From Auanema rhodensis (taxonomy: Eukaryota > Nematoda > Chromadorea > Rhabditida > Rhabditidae): a DNA stretch of 64,000 nucleotides. Of this stretch, positions 20,821 through 35,000 are shown piece by piece. Where the stretch lies: NCBI GenBank assembly GCA_964057225.1, contig OZ059899.1, positions 3,658,001-3,722,000 on the forward strand, given 5' to 3'. Both the position numbers and the translations under genes were made by a program. The notes under the pieces are model-generated. The model was not told the origin of the DNA and made no database searches. It worked only from the letters and a program-made list of their open reading frames with translations. Each line of letters starts with the position of its first letter. Positions within the stretch are counted from its first letter, which is position 1.

Positions 20821-23800
20821 CAAACGATCATAACTAATTTTTGTATTAAGCGTTTCTCAATGTAGTATAGTGCATTCGATGCGGATTTTTAAGCTGCGTC
20901 GATCTGTGTTATCAGATTTGCGCTAGCTTAAAAATGCACCGAGATATCAACTGATATATGTTCACACATATATACCCGATTTTCACCCTGAAGAATTAAT
21001 TTTTTCGTTGAATAACCTTGTCCATCGTCTTTGCCTTGAAAAATGGAATCTAAAAACATCTACTTTTTGCTAAATTATTTTGAAATTTTTCGAAAAAATT
21101 TTTGTCAAAATGTTTTTGGAAGCAATGTTGAGTGTACATGGAAACACAACATACACTAATGCATCATTTTCCAAACGATCATAACTAATTTTTGTATTAA
21201 GCGTTTCTCAATGTAGTATAGTGCATTCGATGCGGATTTTCAAGCTGCGTCGATCTGTGTTATCAGATTTGCGCTAGCTTAAAAATGCACCGAGATATCA
21301 ACTGATATAAGTTCACACATATATACCCGATTTTCACCCTGAAGAATTAATTTTTTCGTTGAATAACATTGTCCATCGTCTTTGCCTTGAAAAAAGGAAT
21401 CTAAAAACATCTACTTTTTGCTAAATTATTTTGAAATTTTTCGAAAAAATTTTTGTCAAAATGTTTTTGGAAGCAATGTTGAGTGTACATGGAAACTCAA
21501 CATACACTAATGCATCATTTTTCAAACGATCATAACTGATTTTTGTATTAAGCGTTTTTCAATGTAGTATAGTGCATTCGATGCGGATTTTCAAGCTGCG
21601 TCGATCTGTGTTATCAGATTTGCGCTAGCTTAAAAATGCACCGAGATATCAACTGATATAAGTTCACACATATATACCCGATTTTCACCCTGAAGAATTA
21701 ATTTTTTCGTTGAATAACATTGTCCATCGTCTTTGCCTTGAAAAAAGTAATCTAAAAACATCTACTTTTTGCTAAATTATTTTGAAATTTTTCGAAAAAA
21801 TTTTTGTCAAAATGTTTTTGGAAGCAATGTTGAGTGTACATGGAAACTCAACATACACTAATGCATCATTTTTCAAACGATCATAACTGATTTTTGTATT
21901 AAGCGTTTCTCAATGTAGTATAATGCATTCGATGCGGATTTTTAAGCTGCGTCGATCTGTGTTATCAGATTTGCGCTAGCTTAAAAATGCACCGAGATAT
22001 CAACTGATATATGTTCACACATATATACCCGATTTTCACCCTGAAGAATTAATTTTTTCGTTGAATAACCTTGTCCATCGTCTTTGCCTTGAAAAATGGA
22101 ATCTAAAAACATCTACTTTTTGCTAAATTTTTTTGAAATTTTTCGAAAAAATTTTTGTCAAAATGTTTTTGGAAGCAATGTTGAGTGTACATGGAAACTC
22201 AACATACACTAATGCATCATTTTTCAAACGATCATAACTAATTTTTGTATTAAGCGTTTCTCAATGTAGTATAGTGCATTCGATGCGGATTTTTAAGCTG
22301 CGTCGATCTGTGTTATCAGATTTGCGCTAGCTTAAAAATGCACCGAGATATCAACTGATATATGTTCACACATATATACCCGATTTTCACCCTGAAGAAT
22401 TAATTTTTTCGTTGAATAACCTTGTCCATCGTCTTTGCCTTGAAAAATGGAATCTAAAAACATCTACTTTTTGCTAAATTATTTTGAAATTTTTCGAAAA
22501 AATTTTTGTCAAAATGTTTTTGGAAGCAATGTTGAGTGTACATGGAAACTCAACATACACTAATGCATCATTTTTCAAACGATCATAACTAATTTTTGTA
22601 TTAAGCGTTTCTCAATGTAGTATAGTGCATTCGATGCGGATTTTTAAGCTGCGTCGATCTGTGTTATCAGATTTGCGCTAGCTTAAAAATGCACCGAGAT
22701 ATCAACTGATATATGTTCACACATATATACCCGATTTTCACCCTGAAGAATTAATTTTTTCGTTGAATAACCTTGTCCATCGTCTTTGCCTTGAAAAATG
22801 GAATCTAAAAACATCTACTTTTTGCTAAATTATTTTGAAATTTTTCGAAAAAATTTTTGTCAAAATGTTTTTGGAAGCAATGTTGAGTGTACATGGAAAC
22901 TCAACATACACTAATGCATCATTTTTCAAACGATCATAACTAATTTTTGTATTAAGCGTTTCTCAATGTAGTATAGTGCATTCGATGCGGATTTTTAAGC
23001 TGCGTCGATCTGTGTTATCAGATTTGCGCTAGCTTAAAAATGCACCGAGATATCAACTGATATATGTTCACACATATATACCCGATTTTCACCCTGAAGA
23101 ATTAATTTTTTCGTTGAATAACCTTGTCCATCGTCTTTGCCTTGAAAAATGGAATCTAAAAACATCTACTTTTTGCTAAATTATTTTGAAATTTTTCGAA
23201 AAAATTTTTGTCAAAATGTTTTTGGAAGCAATGTTGAGTGTACATGGAAACACAACATACACTAATGCATCATTTTTCAAACGATCATAACTAATTTTTG
23301 TATTAAGCGTTTCTCAATGTAGTATAGTGCATTCGATGCGGATTTTCAAGCTGCGTCGATCTGTGTTATCAGATTTGCGCTAGCTTAAAAATGCACCGAG
23401 ATATCAACTGATATAAGTTCACACATATATACCCGATTTTCACCCTGAAGAATTAATTTTTTCGTTGAATAACATTGTCCATCGTCTTTGCCTTGAAAAA
23501 AGGAATCTAAAAACATCTACTTTTTGCTAAATTATTTTGAAATTTTTCGAAAAAATTTTTGTCAAAATGTTTTTGGAAGCAATGTTGAGTGTACATGGAA
23601 ACTCAACATACACTAATGCATCATTTTTCAAACGATCATAACTGATTTTTGTATTAAGCGTTTTTCAATGTAGTATAGTGCATTCGATGCGGATTTTCAA
23701 GCTGCGTCGATCTGTGTTATCAGATTTGCGCTAGCTTAAAAATGCACCGAGATATCAACTGATATAAGTTCACACATATATACCCGATTTTCACCCTGAA

Positions 23801-25032
23801 GAATTAATTTTTTCGTTGAATAACATTGTCCATCGTCTTTGCCTTGAAAAAAGTAATCTAAAAACATCTACTTTTTGCTAAATTATTTTGAAATTTTTCG
23901 AAAAAATTTTTGTCAAAATGTTTTTGGAAGCAATGTTGAGTGTACATGGAAACTCAACATACACTAATGCATCATTTTTCAAACGATCATAACTGATTTT
24001 TGTATTAAGCGTTTCTCAATGTAGTATAATGCATTCGATGCGGATTTTTAAGCTGCGTCGATCTGTGTTATCAGATTTGCGCTAGCTTAAAAATGCACCG
24101 AGATATCAACTGATATATGTTCACACATATATACCCGATTTTCACCCTGAAGAATTAATTTTTTCGTTGAATAACCTTGTCCATCGTCTTTGCCTTGAAA
24201 AATGGAATCTAAAAACATCTACTTTTTGCTAAATTTTTTTGAAATTTTTCGAAAAAATTTTTGTCAAAATGTTTTTGGAAGCAATGTTGAGTGTACATGG
24301 AAACTCAACATACACTAATGCATCATTTTTCAAACGATCATAACTAATTTTTGTATTAAGCGTTTCTCAATGTAGTATAGTGCATTCGATGCGGATTTTT
24401 AAGCTGCGTCGATCTGTGTTATCAGATTTGCGCTAGCTTAAAAATGCACCGAGATATCAACTGATATATGTTCACACATATATACCCGATTTTCACCCTG
24501 AAGAATTAATTTTTTCGTTGAATAACCTTGTCCATCGTCTTTGCCTTGAAAAATGGAATCTAAAAACATCTACTTTTTGCTAAATTATTTTGAAATTTTT
24601 CGAAAAAATTTTTGTCAAAATGTTTTTGGAAGCAATGTTGAGTGTACATGGAAACTCAACATACACTAATGCATCATTTTTCAAACGATCATAACTAATT
24701 TTTGTATTAAGCGTTTCTCAATGTAGTATAGTGCATTCGATGCGGATTTTTAAGCTGCGTCGATCTGTGTTATCAGATTTGCGCTAGCTTAAAAATGCAC
24801 CGAGATATCAACTGATATATGTTCACACATATATACCCGATTTTCACCCTGAAGAATTAATTTTTTCGTTGAATAACCTTGTCCATCGTCTTTGCCTTGA
24901 AAAATGGAATCTAAAAACATCTACTTTTTGCTAAATTTTTTTGAAATTTTTCGAAAAAATTTTTGTCAAAATGTTTTTGGAAGCAATGTTGAGTGTACAT
25001 GGAAACTCAACATACACTAATGCATCATTTTT
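20821..25032 (+). repeat. 6-unit higher-order repeat, two tandem copies
   Basis: Units at 20821-22926 and 22927-25032 match at an offset of 2106 = 6 x 351. Shared rare marks are GAAACACAACATAC (about 21141 and 23247), GCGTTTTTC (about 21552 and 23658) and GAAAAAAGTAATC in the same unit as GCGTTTTTC. GAAACACAAC breaks the distal inverted repeat in those units. The GCGTTTTTC and GAAACACAAC marks also occur once each earlier (about 16636 and 16228). Confidence 0.88.
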
Positions 25033-28000
25033 CAAACGATCATAACTAATTTTTGTATTAAGCGTTTCTCAATGTAGTATAGTGCATTCGATGCGGATTT
25101 TTAAGCTGCGTCGATCTGTGTTATCAGATTTGCGCTAGCTTAAAAATGCACCGAGATATCAACTGATATAAGTTCACACTTATATCCTCGATTTTCACCC
25201 TGAAGAAATAATTTTTTCGTTGAATAACATTGTCCATCGTCTTTGCCTTGAAAAATGGAATCTAAAAACATCTACTTTTTGCTAAATTATTTTGAAATTT
25301 TTCGAAAAAATTTTTGTCAAAATGTTTTTGGAAGCAATGTTGAGTGTACATGGAAACTCAACATACACTAATGCATCATTTTTCAAACGATCATAACTAA
25401 TTTTTGTATTAAGCGTTTCTCAATGTAGTATAGTGCATTCGATGCGGATTTTTAAGCTGCGTCGATCTGTGTTATCAGATTTGCGCTAGCTTAAAAATGC
25501 ACCGAGATATCAACTGATATATGTTCACACATATATACCCGATTTTCACCCTGAAGAATTAATTTTTTCGTTGAATAACCTTGTCCATCGTCTTTGCCTT
25601 GAAAAATGGAATCTAAAAACATCTACTTTTTGCTAAATTTTTTTGAAATTTTTCGAAAAAATTTTTGTCAAAATGTTTTTGGAAGCAATGTTGAGTGTAC
25701 ATGGAAACTCAACATACACTAATGCATCATTTTTCAAACGATCATAACTAATTTTTGTATTAAGCGTTTCTCAATGTAGTATAGTGCATTCGATGCGGAT
25801 TTTTAAGCTGCGTCGATCTGTGTTATCAGATTTGCGCTAGCTTAAAAATGCACCGAGATATCAACTGATATATGTTCACACATATATACCCGATTTTCAC
25901 CCTGAAGAATTAATTTTTTCGTTGAATAACATTGTCCATCGTCTTTGCCTTGAAAAATGGAATCTAAAAACATCTACTTTTTGCTAAATTATTTTGAAAT
26001 TTTTTGAAAAAATTTTTGTCAAAATGTTTTAGGAAGCAATGTTGAGTGTACATGGAAACTCAACATACACTAATGCATCATTTTTCAAACGATCATAACT
26101 AATTTTTGTATTAAGCGTTTCTCAATGTAGTATAGTGCATTCGATGCGGATTTTCAAGCTGCGTCGATCTGTGTTATCAGATTTGCGCTAGCTTAAAAAT
26201 GCACCGAGATATCAACTGATATAAGTTCACACATATATACCCGATTTTCACCCTGAAGAATTAATTTTTTCGTTGAATAACATTGTCCATCGTCTTTGCC
26301 TTGAAAAAAGGAATCTAAAAACATCTACTTTTTGCTAAATTATTTTGAAATTTTTCGAAAAAATTTTTGTCAAAATGTTTTTGGAAGCAATGTTGAGTGT
26401 ACATGGAAACTCAACATACACTAATGCATCATTTTTCAAACGATCATAACTAATTTTTGTATTAAGCGTTTCTCAATGTAGTATAATGCATTCGATGCGG
26501 ATTTTTAAGCTGCGTCGATCTGTGTTATCAGATTTGCGCTAGCTTAAAAATGCACCGAGATATCAACTGATATAAGTTCACACTTATATCCTCGATTTTC
26601 ACCCTGAAGAAATAATTTTTTCGTTGAATAACATTGTCCATCGTCTTTGCCTTGAAAAATGGAATCTAAAAACATCTACTTTCTGCTAAATTATTTTGAA
26701 ATTTTTCGAAAAAATTTTTGTCAAAATGTTTTTGGAAGCAATGTTGAGTGTACATGGAAACTCAACATACACTAATGCATCATTTTTCAAACGATCATAA
26801 CTAATTTTTGTATTAAGCGTTTCTCAATGTAGTATAGTGCATTCGATGCAGATTTTTAAGCTGCGTCGATCTGTGTTATCAGATTTGCGCTAGCTTAAAA
26901 ATGCACCGAGATATCAACTGATATATGTTCACACATATATACCCGATTTTCACCCTGAAGAATTAATTTTTTCGTTGAATAACCTTGTCCATCGTCTTTG
27001 CCTTGAAAAATGGAATCTAAAAACATCTACTTTTTGCTAAATTATTTTGAAATTTTTCGAAAAAATTTTTGTCAAAATGTTTTTGGAAGCAATGTTGAGT
27101 GTACATGGAAACTCAACATACACTAATGCATCATTTTTCAAACGATCATAACTGATTTTTGTATTAAGCGTTTCTCAATGTAGTATAATGCATTCGATGC
27201 GGATTTTTAAGCTGCGTCGATCTGTGTTATCGGATTTGCGCTAGCTTAAAAATGCACCGAGATATCAACTGATATATGTTCACACATATATACCCGATTT
27301 TCACCCTGAAGAATTAATTTTTTCGTTGAATAACCTTGTCCATCGTCTTTGCCTTGAAAAATGGAATCTAAAAACATCTACTTTTTGCTAAATTTTTTTG
27401 AAATTTTTCGAAAAAATTTTTGTCAAAATGTTTTTGGAAGCAATGTTGAGTGTACATGGAAACTCAACATACACTAATGCATCATTTTTCAAACGATCAT
27501 AACTAATTTTTGTATTAAGCGTTTCTCAATGTAGTATAGTGCATTCGATGCGGATTTTTAAGCTGCGTCGATCTGTGTTATCAGATTTGCGCTAGCTTAA
27601 AATGCACCGAGATATCAACTGATATATGTTCACACATATATACCCGATTTTCACCCTGAAGAATTAATTTTTTCGTTGAATAACCTTGTCCATCGTCTTT
27701 GCCTTGAAAAATGGAATCTAAAAACATCTACTTTTTGCTAAATTTTTTTGAAATTTTTCGAAAAAATTTTTGTCAAAATGTTTTTGGAAGCAATGTTGAG
27801 TGTACATGGAAACTCAACATACACTAATGCATCATTTTTCAAACGATCATAACTAATTTTTGTATTAAGCGTTTCTCAATGTAGTATAGTGCATTCGATG
27901 CAGATTTTTAAGCTGCGTCGATCTGTGTTATCAGATTTGCGCTAGCTTAAAAATGCACCGAGATATCAACTGATATATGTTCACACATATATACCCGATT

Positions 28001-28541
28001 TTCACCCTGAAGAATTAATTTTTTCGTTGAATAACCTTGTCCATCGTCTTTGCCTTGAAAAATGGAATCTAAAAACATCTACTTTTTGCTAAATTATTTT
28101 GAAATTTTTCGAAAAAATTTTTGTCAAAATGTTTTTGGAAGCAATGTTGAGTGTACATGGAAACTCAACATACACTAATGCATCATTTTTCAAACGATCA
28201 TAACTAATTTTTGTATTAAGCGTTTCTCAATGTAGTATAGTGCATTCGATGCGGATTTTCAAGCTGCGTCGATCTGTGTTATCAGATTTGCGCTAGCTTA
28301 AAAATGCACCGCGATATCAACTGATATATGTTCACACATATATACCCGATTTTCACCCTGAAGAATTAATTTTTTCGTTGAATAACCTTGTCCATCGTCT
28401 TTGCCTTGAAAAATGGAATCTAAAAACATCTACTTTTTGCTAAATTTTTTTGAAATTTTTCGAAAAAATTTTTGTCAAAATGTTTTTGGAAGCAATGTTG
28501 AGTGTACATGGAAACTCAACATACACTAATGCATCATTTTT
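25033..28541 (+). repeat. Transitional units between HOR territories
   Basis: Ten units in which form A units (25033, 26437) appear between form C units. GATGCAGATTT marks the units at 26788 and 27840. The unit at 27490-27839 is 350 bp, with four instead of five A after GCTAGCTT. The unit at 25735 combines TTTTTTGAAAAAAT with GTTTTAGG. The marks are those of the 10-unit repeat that follows, but its full order is not yet present. Confidence 0.75.
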
Positions 28542-31500
28542 CAAACGATCATAACTAATTTTTGTATTAGGCGTTTCTCAATGTAGTATAGTGCATTCGA
28601 TGCGGATTTTTAAGCTGCGTCGATCTGTGTTATCAGATTTGCGCTAGCTTAAAATGCACCGAGATATCAACTGATATATGTTCACACATATATACCCGAT
28701 TTTCACCCTGAAGAATTAATTTTTTCGTTGAATAACCTTGTCCATCGTCTTTGCCTTGAAAAATGGAATCTAAAAACATCTACTTTTTGCTAAATTATTT
28801 TGAAATTTTTCGAAAAAATTTTTGTCAAAATGTTTTAGGAAGCAATGTTGAGTGTACATGGAAACTCAACATACACTAATGCATCATTTTTCAAACGATC
28901 ATAACTAATTTTTGTATTAAGCGTTTCTCAATATAGTATAGTGCATTCGATGCGGATTTTCAAGCTGCGTCGATCTGTGTTATCAGATTTGCGCTAGCTT
29001 AAAAATGCACCGAGATATCAACTGATATAAGTTCACACATATATACCCGATTTTCACCCTGAAGAATTAATTTTTTCGTTGAATAACATTGTCCATCGTC
29101 TTTGCCTTGAAAAAAGAAATCTGAAAACATCTACTTTTTGCTAAATTATTTTGAAATTTTTCGAAAAAATTTTTGTCAAAATGTTTTTGGAAGCAATGTT
29201 GAGTGTACATGGAAACTCAACATACACTAATGCATCATTTTTCAAACGATCATAACTAATTTTTGTATTAAGCGTTTCTCAATGTAGTATAATGCATTCG
29301 ATGCGGATTTTTAAGCTGCGTCGATCTGTGTTATCAGATTTGCGCTAGCTTAAAAATGCACCGAGATATCAACTGATATAAGTTCACACTTATATCCTCG
29401 ATTTTCACCCTGAAGAAATAATTTTTTCGTTGAATAACATTGTCCATCGTCTTTGCCTTGAAAAATGGAATCTAAAAACATCTACTTTCTGCTAAATTAT
29501 TTTGAAATTTTTCGAAAAAATTTTTGTCAAAATATTTTTGGAAGCAATGTTGAGTGTACATGGAAACTCAACATACACTAATGCATCATTTTTCAAACAA
29601 TCATAACTAATTTTTGTATTAAGCGTTTCTCAATGTAGTATAGTGCATTCGATGCGGATTTTTAAGCTGCGTCGATCTGTGTTATCAGAGTTGCGCTAGC
29701 TTAAAAATGCACCGAGATATCAACTGATATATGTTCACACATATATACCCGATTTTCACCCTGAAGAATTAATTTTTTCGTTGAATAACCTTGTCCATCG
29801 TCTTTGCCTTGAAAAATGGAATCTAAAAACATCTACTTTTTGCTAAATTATTTTGAAATTTTTCGAAAAAATTTTTGTCAAAATGTTTTTGGAAGCAATG
29901 TTGAGTGTACATGGAAACTCAACATACACTAATGCATCATTTTTCAAACGATCATAACTGATTTTTGTATTAAGCGTTTCTCAATGTAGTATAATGCATT
30001 CGATGCGGATTTTTAAGCTGCGTCGATCTGTGTTATCAGATTTGCGCTAGCTTAAAAATGCACCGAGATATCAACTGATATATGTTCACACATATATACC
30101 CGATTTTCACCCTGAAGAATTAATTTTTTCGTTGAATAACATTGTCCATCGTCTTTGCCTTGAAAAATGGATTCTAAAAACATCTACTTTCTGCTAAATT
30201 ATTTTGAAATTTTTCGAAAAAATTTTTGTCAAAATGTTTTTGGAAGCAATGTTGAGTGTACATGGAAACTCAACATACACTAATGCATCATTTTTCAAAC
30301 GATCATAACTAATTTTTGTATTAAGCGTTTCTCAATGTAGTATAGTGCATTCGATGCGGATTTTTAAGCTGCGTCGATCTGTGTTATCAGATTTGCGCTA
30401 GCTTAAAAATGCACCGAGATATCAACTGATATAAGTTCACACTTATATCCTCGATTTTCACCCTGAAGAAATAATTTTTTCGTTGAATAACATTGTCCAT
30501 CGTCTTTGCCTTGAAAAATGGAATCTAAAAACATCTACTTTCTGCTAAATTATTTTGAAATTTTTCGAAAAAATTTTTGTCAAAATGTTTTTGGAAGCAA
30601 TGTTGAGTGTACATGGAAACTCAACATACACTAATGCATCATTTTTCAAACGATCATAACTAATTTTTGTATTAAGCGTTTCTCAATGTAGTATAGTGCA
30701 TTCGATGCAGATTTTTAAGCTGCGTCGATCTGTGTTATCAGATTTGCGCTAGCTTAAAAATGCACCGAGATATCAACTGATATATGTTCACACATATATA
30801 CCCGATTTTCACCCTGAAGAATTAATTTTTTCGTTGAATAACCTTGTCCATCGTCTTTGCCTTGAAAAATGGAATCTAAAAACATCTACTTTTTGCTAAA
30901 TTATTTTGAAATTTTTCGAAAAAATTTTTGTCAAAATGTTTTTGGAAGCAATGTTGAGTGTACATGGAAACTCAACATACACTAATGCATCATTTTTCAA
31001 ACGATCATAACTGATTTTTGTATTAAGCGTTTCTCAATGTAGTATAATGCATTCGATGCGGATTTTTAAGCTGCGTCGATCTGTGTTATCAGATTTGCGC
31101 TAGCTTAAAAATGCACCGAGATATCAACTGATATATGTTCACACATATATACCCGATTTTCACCCTGAAGAATTAATTTTTTCGTTGAATAACCTTGTCC
31201 ATCGTCTTTGCCTTGAAAAATGGAATCTAAAAACATCTACTTTTTGCTAAATTTTTTTGAAATTTTTCGAAAAAATTTTTGTCAAAATGTTTTTGGAAGC
31301 AATGTTGAGTGTACATGGAAACTCAACATACACTAATGCATCATTTTTCAAACGATCATAACTAATTTTTGTATTAAGCGTTTCTCAATGTAGTATAGTG
31401 CATTCGATGCGGATTTTTAAGCTGCGTCGATCTGTGTTATCAGATTTGCGCTAGCTTAAAAATGCACCGAGATATCAACTGATATATGTTCACACATATA

Positions 31501-32050
31501 TACCCGATTTTCACCCTGAAGAATCAATTTTTTCGTTGAATAACCTTGTCCATCGTCTTTGCCTTGAAAAATGGAATCTAAAAACATCTACTTTTTGCTA
31601 AATTATTTTGAAATTTTTCGAAAAAATTTTTGTCAAAATGTTTTTGGAAGCAATGTTGAGTGTACATGGAAACTCAACATACACTAATGCATCATTTTTC
31701 AAACGATCATAACTAATTTTTGTATTAAGCGTTTCTCAATGTAGTATAGTGCATTCGATGCGGATTTTTAAGCTGCGTCGATCTGTGTTATCAGATTTGC
31801 GCTAGCTTAAAAATGCACCGAGATATCAACTGATATAAGTTCACACTTATATCCTCGATTTTCACCCTGAAGAAATAATTTTTTCGTTGAATAACATTGT
31901 CCATCGTCTTTGCCTTGAAAAATGGAATCTAAAAACATCTACTTTTTGCTAAATTTTTTTGAAATTTTTCGAAAAAATTTTTGTCAAAATGTTTTTGGAA
32001 GCAATGTTGAGTGTACATGGAAACTCAACATACACTAATGCATCATTTTT
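28542..32050 (+). repeat. 10-unit higher-order repeat, type copy
   Basis: Ten units in order: GTATTAGGCG with one A deleted and GTTTTAGG; form B with AAAGAAATC; form A with TTTCTGC and AATATTTTTGG; TCAGAGTTGCG; TAACTGAT with GGATTC; form A with TTTCTGC; GATGCAGATTT; TAACTGAT with TTTTTTTGAAA; form C with GAATCAATT; form A. Length is 3509 bp because the first unit is 350 bp. The GTATTAGGCG and TCAGAGTTGCG marks recur 3509 bases later, and again 3508 bases after that. Confidence 0.85.
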
Positions 32051-35000
32051 CAAACGATCATAACTAATTTTTGTATTAGGCGTTTCTCAATGTAGTATAG
32101 TGCATTCGATGCGGATTTTTAAGCTGCGTCGATCTGTGTTATCAGATTTGCGCTAGCTTAAAATGCACCGAGATATCAACTGATATATGTTCACACATAT
32201 ATACCCGATTTTCACCCTGAAGAATTAATTTTTTCGTTGAATAACCTTGTCCATCGTCTTTGCCTTGAAAAATGGAATCTAAAAACATCTACTTTTTGCT
32301 AAATTATTTTGAAATTTTTCGAAAAAATTTTTGTCAAAATGTTTTAGGAAGCAATGTTGAGTGTACATGGAAACTCAACATACACTAATGCATCATTTTT
32401 CAAACGATCATAACTAATTTTTGTATTAAGCGTTTCTCAATGTAGTATAGTGCATTCGATGCGGATTTTCAAGCTGCGTCGATCTGTGTTATCAGATTTG
32501 CGCTAGCTTAAAAATGCACCGAGATATCAACTGATATAAGTTCACACATATATACCCGATTTTCACCCTGAAGAATTAATTTTTTCGTTGAATAACATTG
32601 TCCATCGTCTTTGCCTTGAAAAAAGAAATCTAAAAACATCTACTTTTTGCTAAATTATTTTGAAATTTTTCGAAAAAATTTTTGTCAAAATGTTTTTGGA
32701 AGCAATGTTGAGTGTACATGGAAACTCAACATACACTAATGCATCATTTTTCAAACGATCATAACTAATTTTTGTATTAAGCGTTTCTCAATGTAGTATA
32801 ATGCATTCGATGCGGATTTTTAAGCTGCGTCGATCTGTGTTATCAGATTTGCGCTAGCTTAAAAATGCACCGAGATATCAACTGATATAAGTTCACACTT
32901 ATATCCTCGATTTTCACCCTGAAGAAATAATTTTTTCGTTGAATAACATTGTCCATCGTCTTTGCCTTGAGAAATGGAATCTAAAAACATCTACTTTCTG
33001 CTAAATTATTTTGAAATTTTTCGAAAAAATTTTTGTCAAAATATTTTTGGAAGCAATGTTGAGTGTACATGGAAACTCAACATACACTAATGCATCATTT
33101 TTCAAACGATCATAACTAATTTTTGTATTAAGCGTTTCTCAATGTAGTATAGTGCATTCGATGCGGATTTTTAAGCTGCGTCGATCTGTGTTATCAGAGT
33201 TGCGCTAGCTTAAAAATGCACCGAGATATCAACTGATATATGTTCACACATATATACCCGATTTTCACCCTGAAGAATTAATTTTTTCGTTGAATAACCT
33301 TGTCCATCGTCTTTGCCTTGAAAAATGGAATCTAAAAACATCTACTTTTTGCTAAATTATTTTGAAATTTTTCGAAAAAATTTTTGTCAAAATGTTTTTG
33401 GAAGCAATGTTGAGTGTACATGGAAACTCAACATACACTAATGCATCATTTTTCAAACGATCATAACTGATTTTTGTATTAAGCGTTTCTCAATGTAGTA
33501 TAATGCATTCGATGCGGATTTTTAAGCTGCGTCGATCTGTGTTATCAGATTTGCGCTAGCTTAAAAATGCACCGAGATATCAACTGATATATGTTCACAC
33601 ATATATACCCGATTTTCACCCTGAAGAATTAATTTTTTCGTTGAATAACCTTGTCCATCGTCTTTGCCTTGAAAAATGGAATCTAAAAACATCTACTTTT
33701 TGCTAAATTATTTTGAAATTTTTCGAAAAAATTTTTGTCAAAATGTTTTAGGAAGCAATGTTGAGTGTACATGGAAACTCAACATACACTAATGCATCAT
33801 TTTTCAAACGATCATAACTAATTTTTGTATTAAGCGTTTCTCAATGTAGTATAGTGCATTCGATGCGGATTTTCAAGCTGCGTCGATCTGTGTTATCAGA
33901 TTTGCGCTAGCTTAAAAATGCACCGAGATATCAACTGATATAAGTTCACACATATATACCCGATTTTCACCCTGAAGAATTAATTTTTTCGTTGAATAAC
34001 ATTGTCCATCGTCTTTGCCTTGAAAAAAGGAATCTAAAAACATCTACTTTTTGCTAAATTATTTTGAAATTTTTCGAAAAAATTTTTGTCAAAATGTTTT
34101 TGGAAGCAATGTTGAGTGTACATGGAAACTCAACATACACTAATGCATCATTTTTCAAACGATCATAACTAATTTTTGTATTAAGCGTTTCTCAATGTAG
34201 TATAATGCATTCGATGCGGATTTTTAAGCTGCGTCGATCTGTGTTATCAGATTTGCGCTAGCTTAAAAATGCACCGAGATATCAACTGATATAAGTTCAC
34301 ACTTATATCCTCGATTTTCACCCTGAAGAAATAATTTTTTCGTTGAATAACATTGTCCATCGTCTTTGCCTTGAGAAATGGAATCTAAAAACATCTACTT
34401 TCTGCTAAATTATTTTGAAATTTTTCGAAAAAATTTTTGTCAAAATATTTTTGGAAGCAATGTTGAGTGTACATGGAAACTCAACATACACTAATGCATC
34501 ATTTTTCAAACGATCATAACTAATTTTTGTATTAAGCGTTTCTCAATGTAGTATAGTGCATTCGATGCGGATTTTTAAGCTGCGTCGATCTGTGTTATCA
34601 GAGTTGCGCTAGCTTAAAAATGCACCGAGATATCAACTGATATATGTTCACACATATATACCCGATTTTCACCCTGAAGAATTAATTTTTTCGTTGAATA
34701 ACCTTGTCCATCGTCTTTGCCTTGAAAAATGGAATCTAAAAACATCTACTTTTTGCTAAATTATTTTGAAATTTTTCGAAAAAATTTTTGTCAAAATGTT
34801 TTTGGAAGCAATGTTGAGTGTACATGGAAACTCAACATACACTAATGCATCATTTTTCAAACGATCATAACTGATTTTTGTATTAAGCGTTTCTCAATGT
34901 AGTATAATGCATTCGATGCGGATTTTTAAGCTGCGTCGATCTGTGTTATCAGATTTGCGCTAGCTTAAAAATGCACCGAGATATCAACTGATATATGTTC

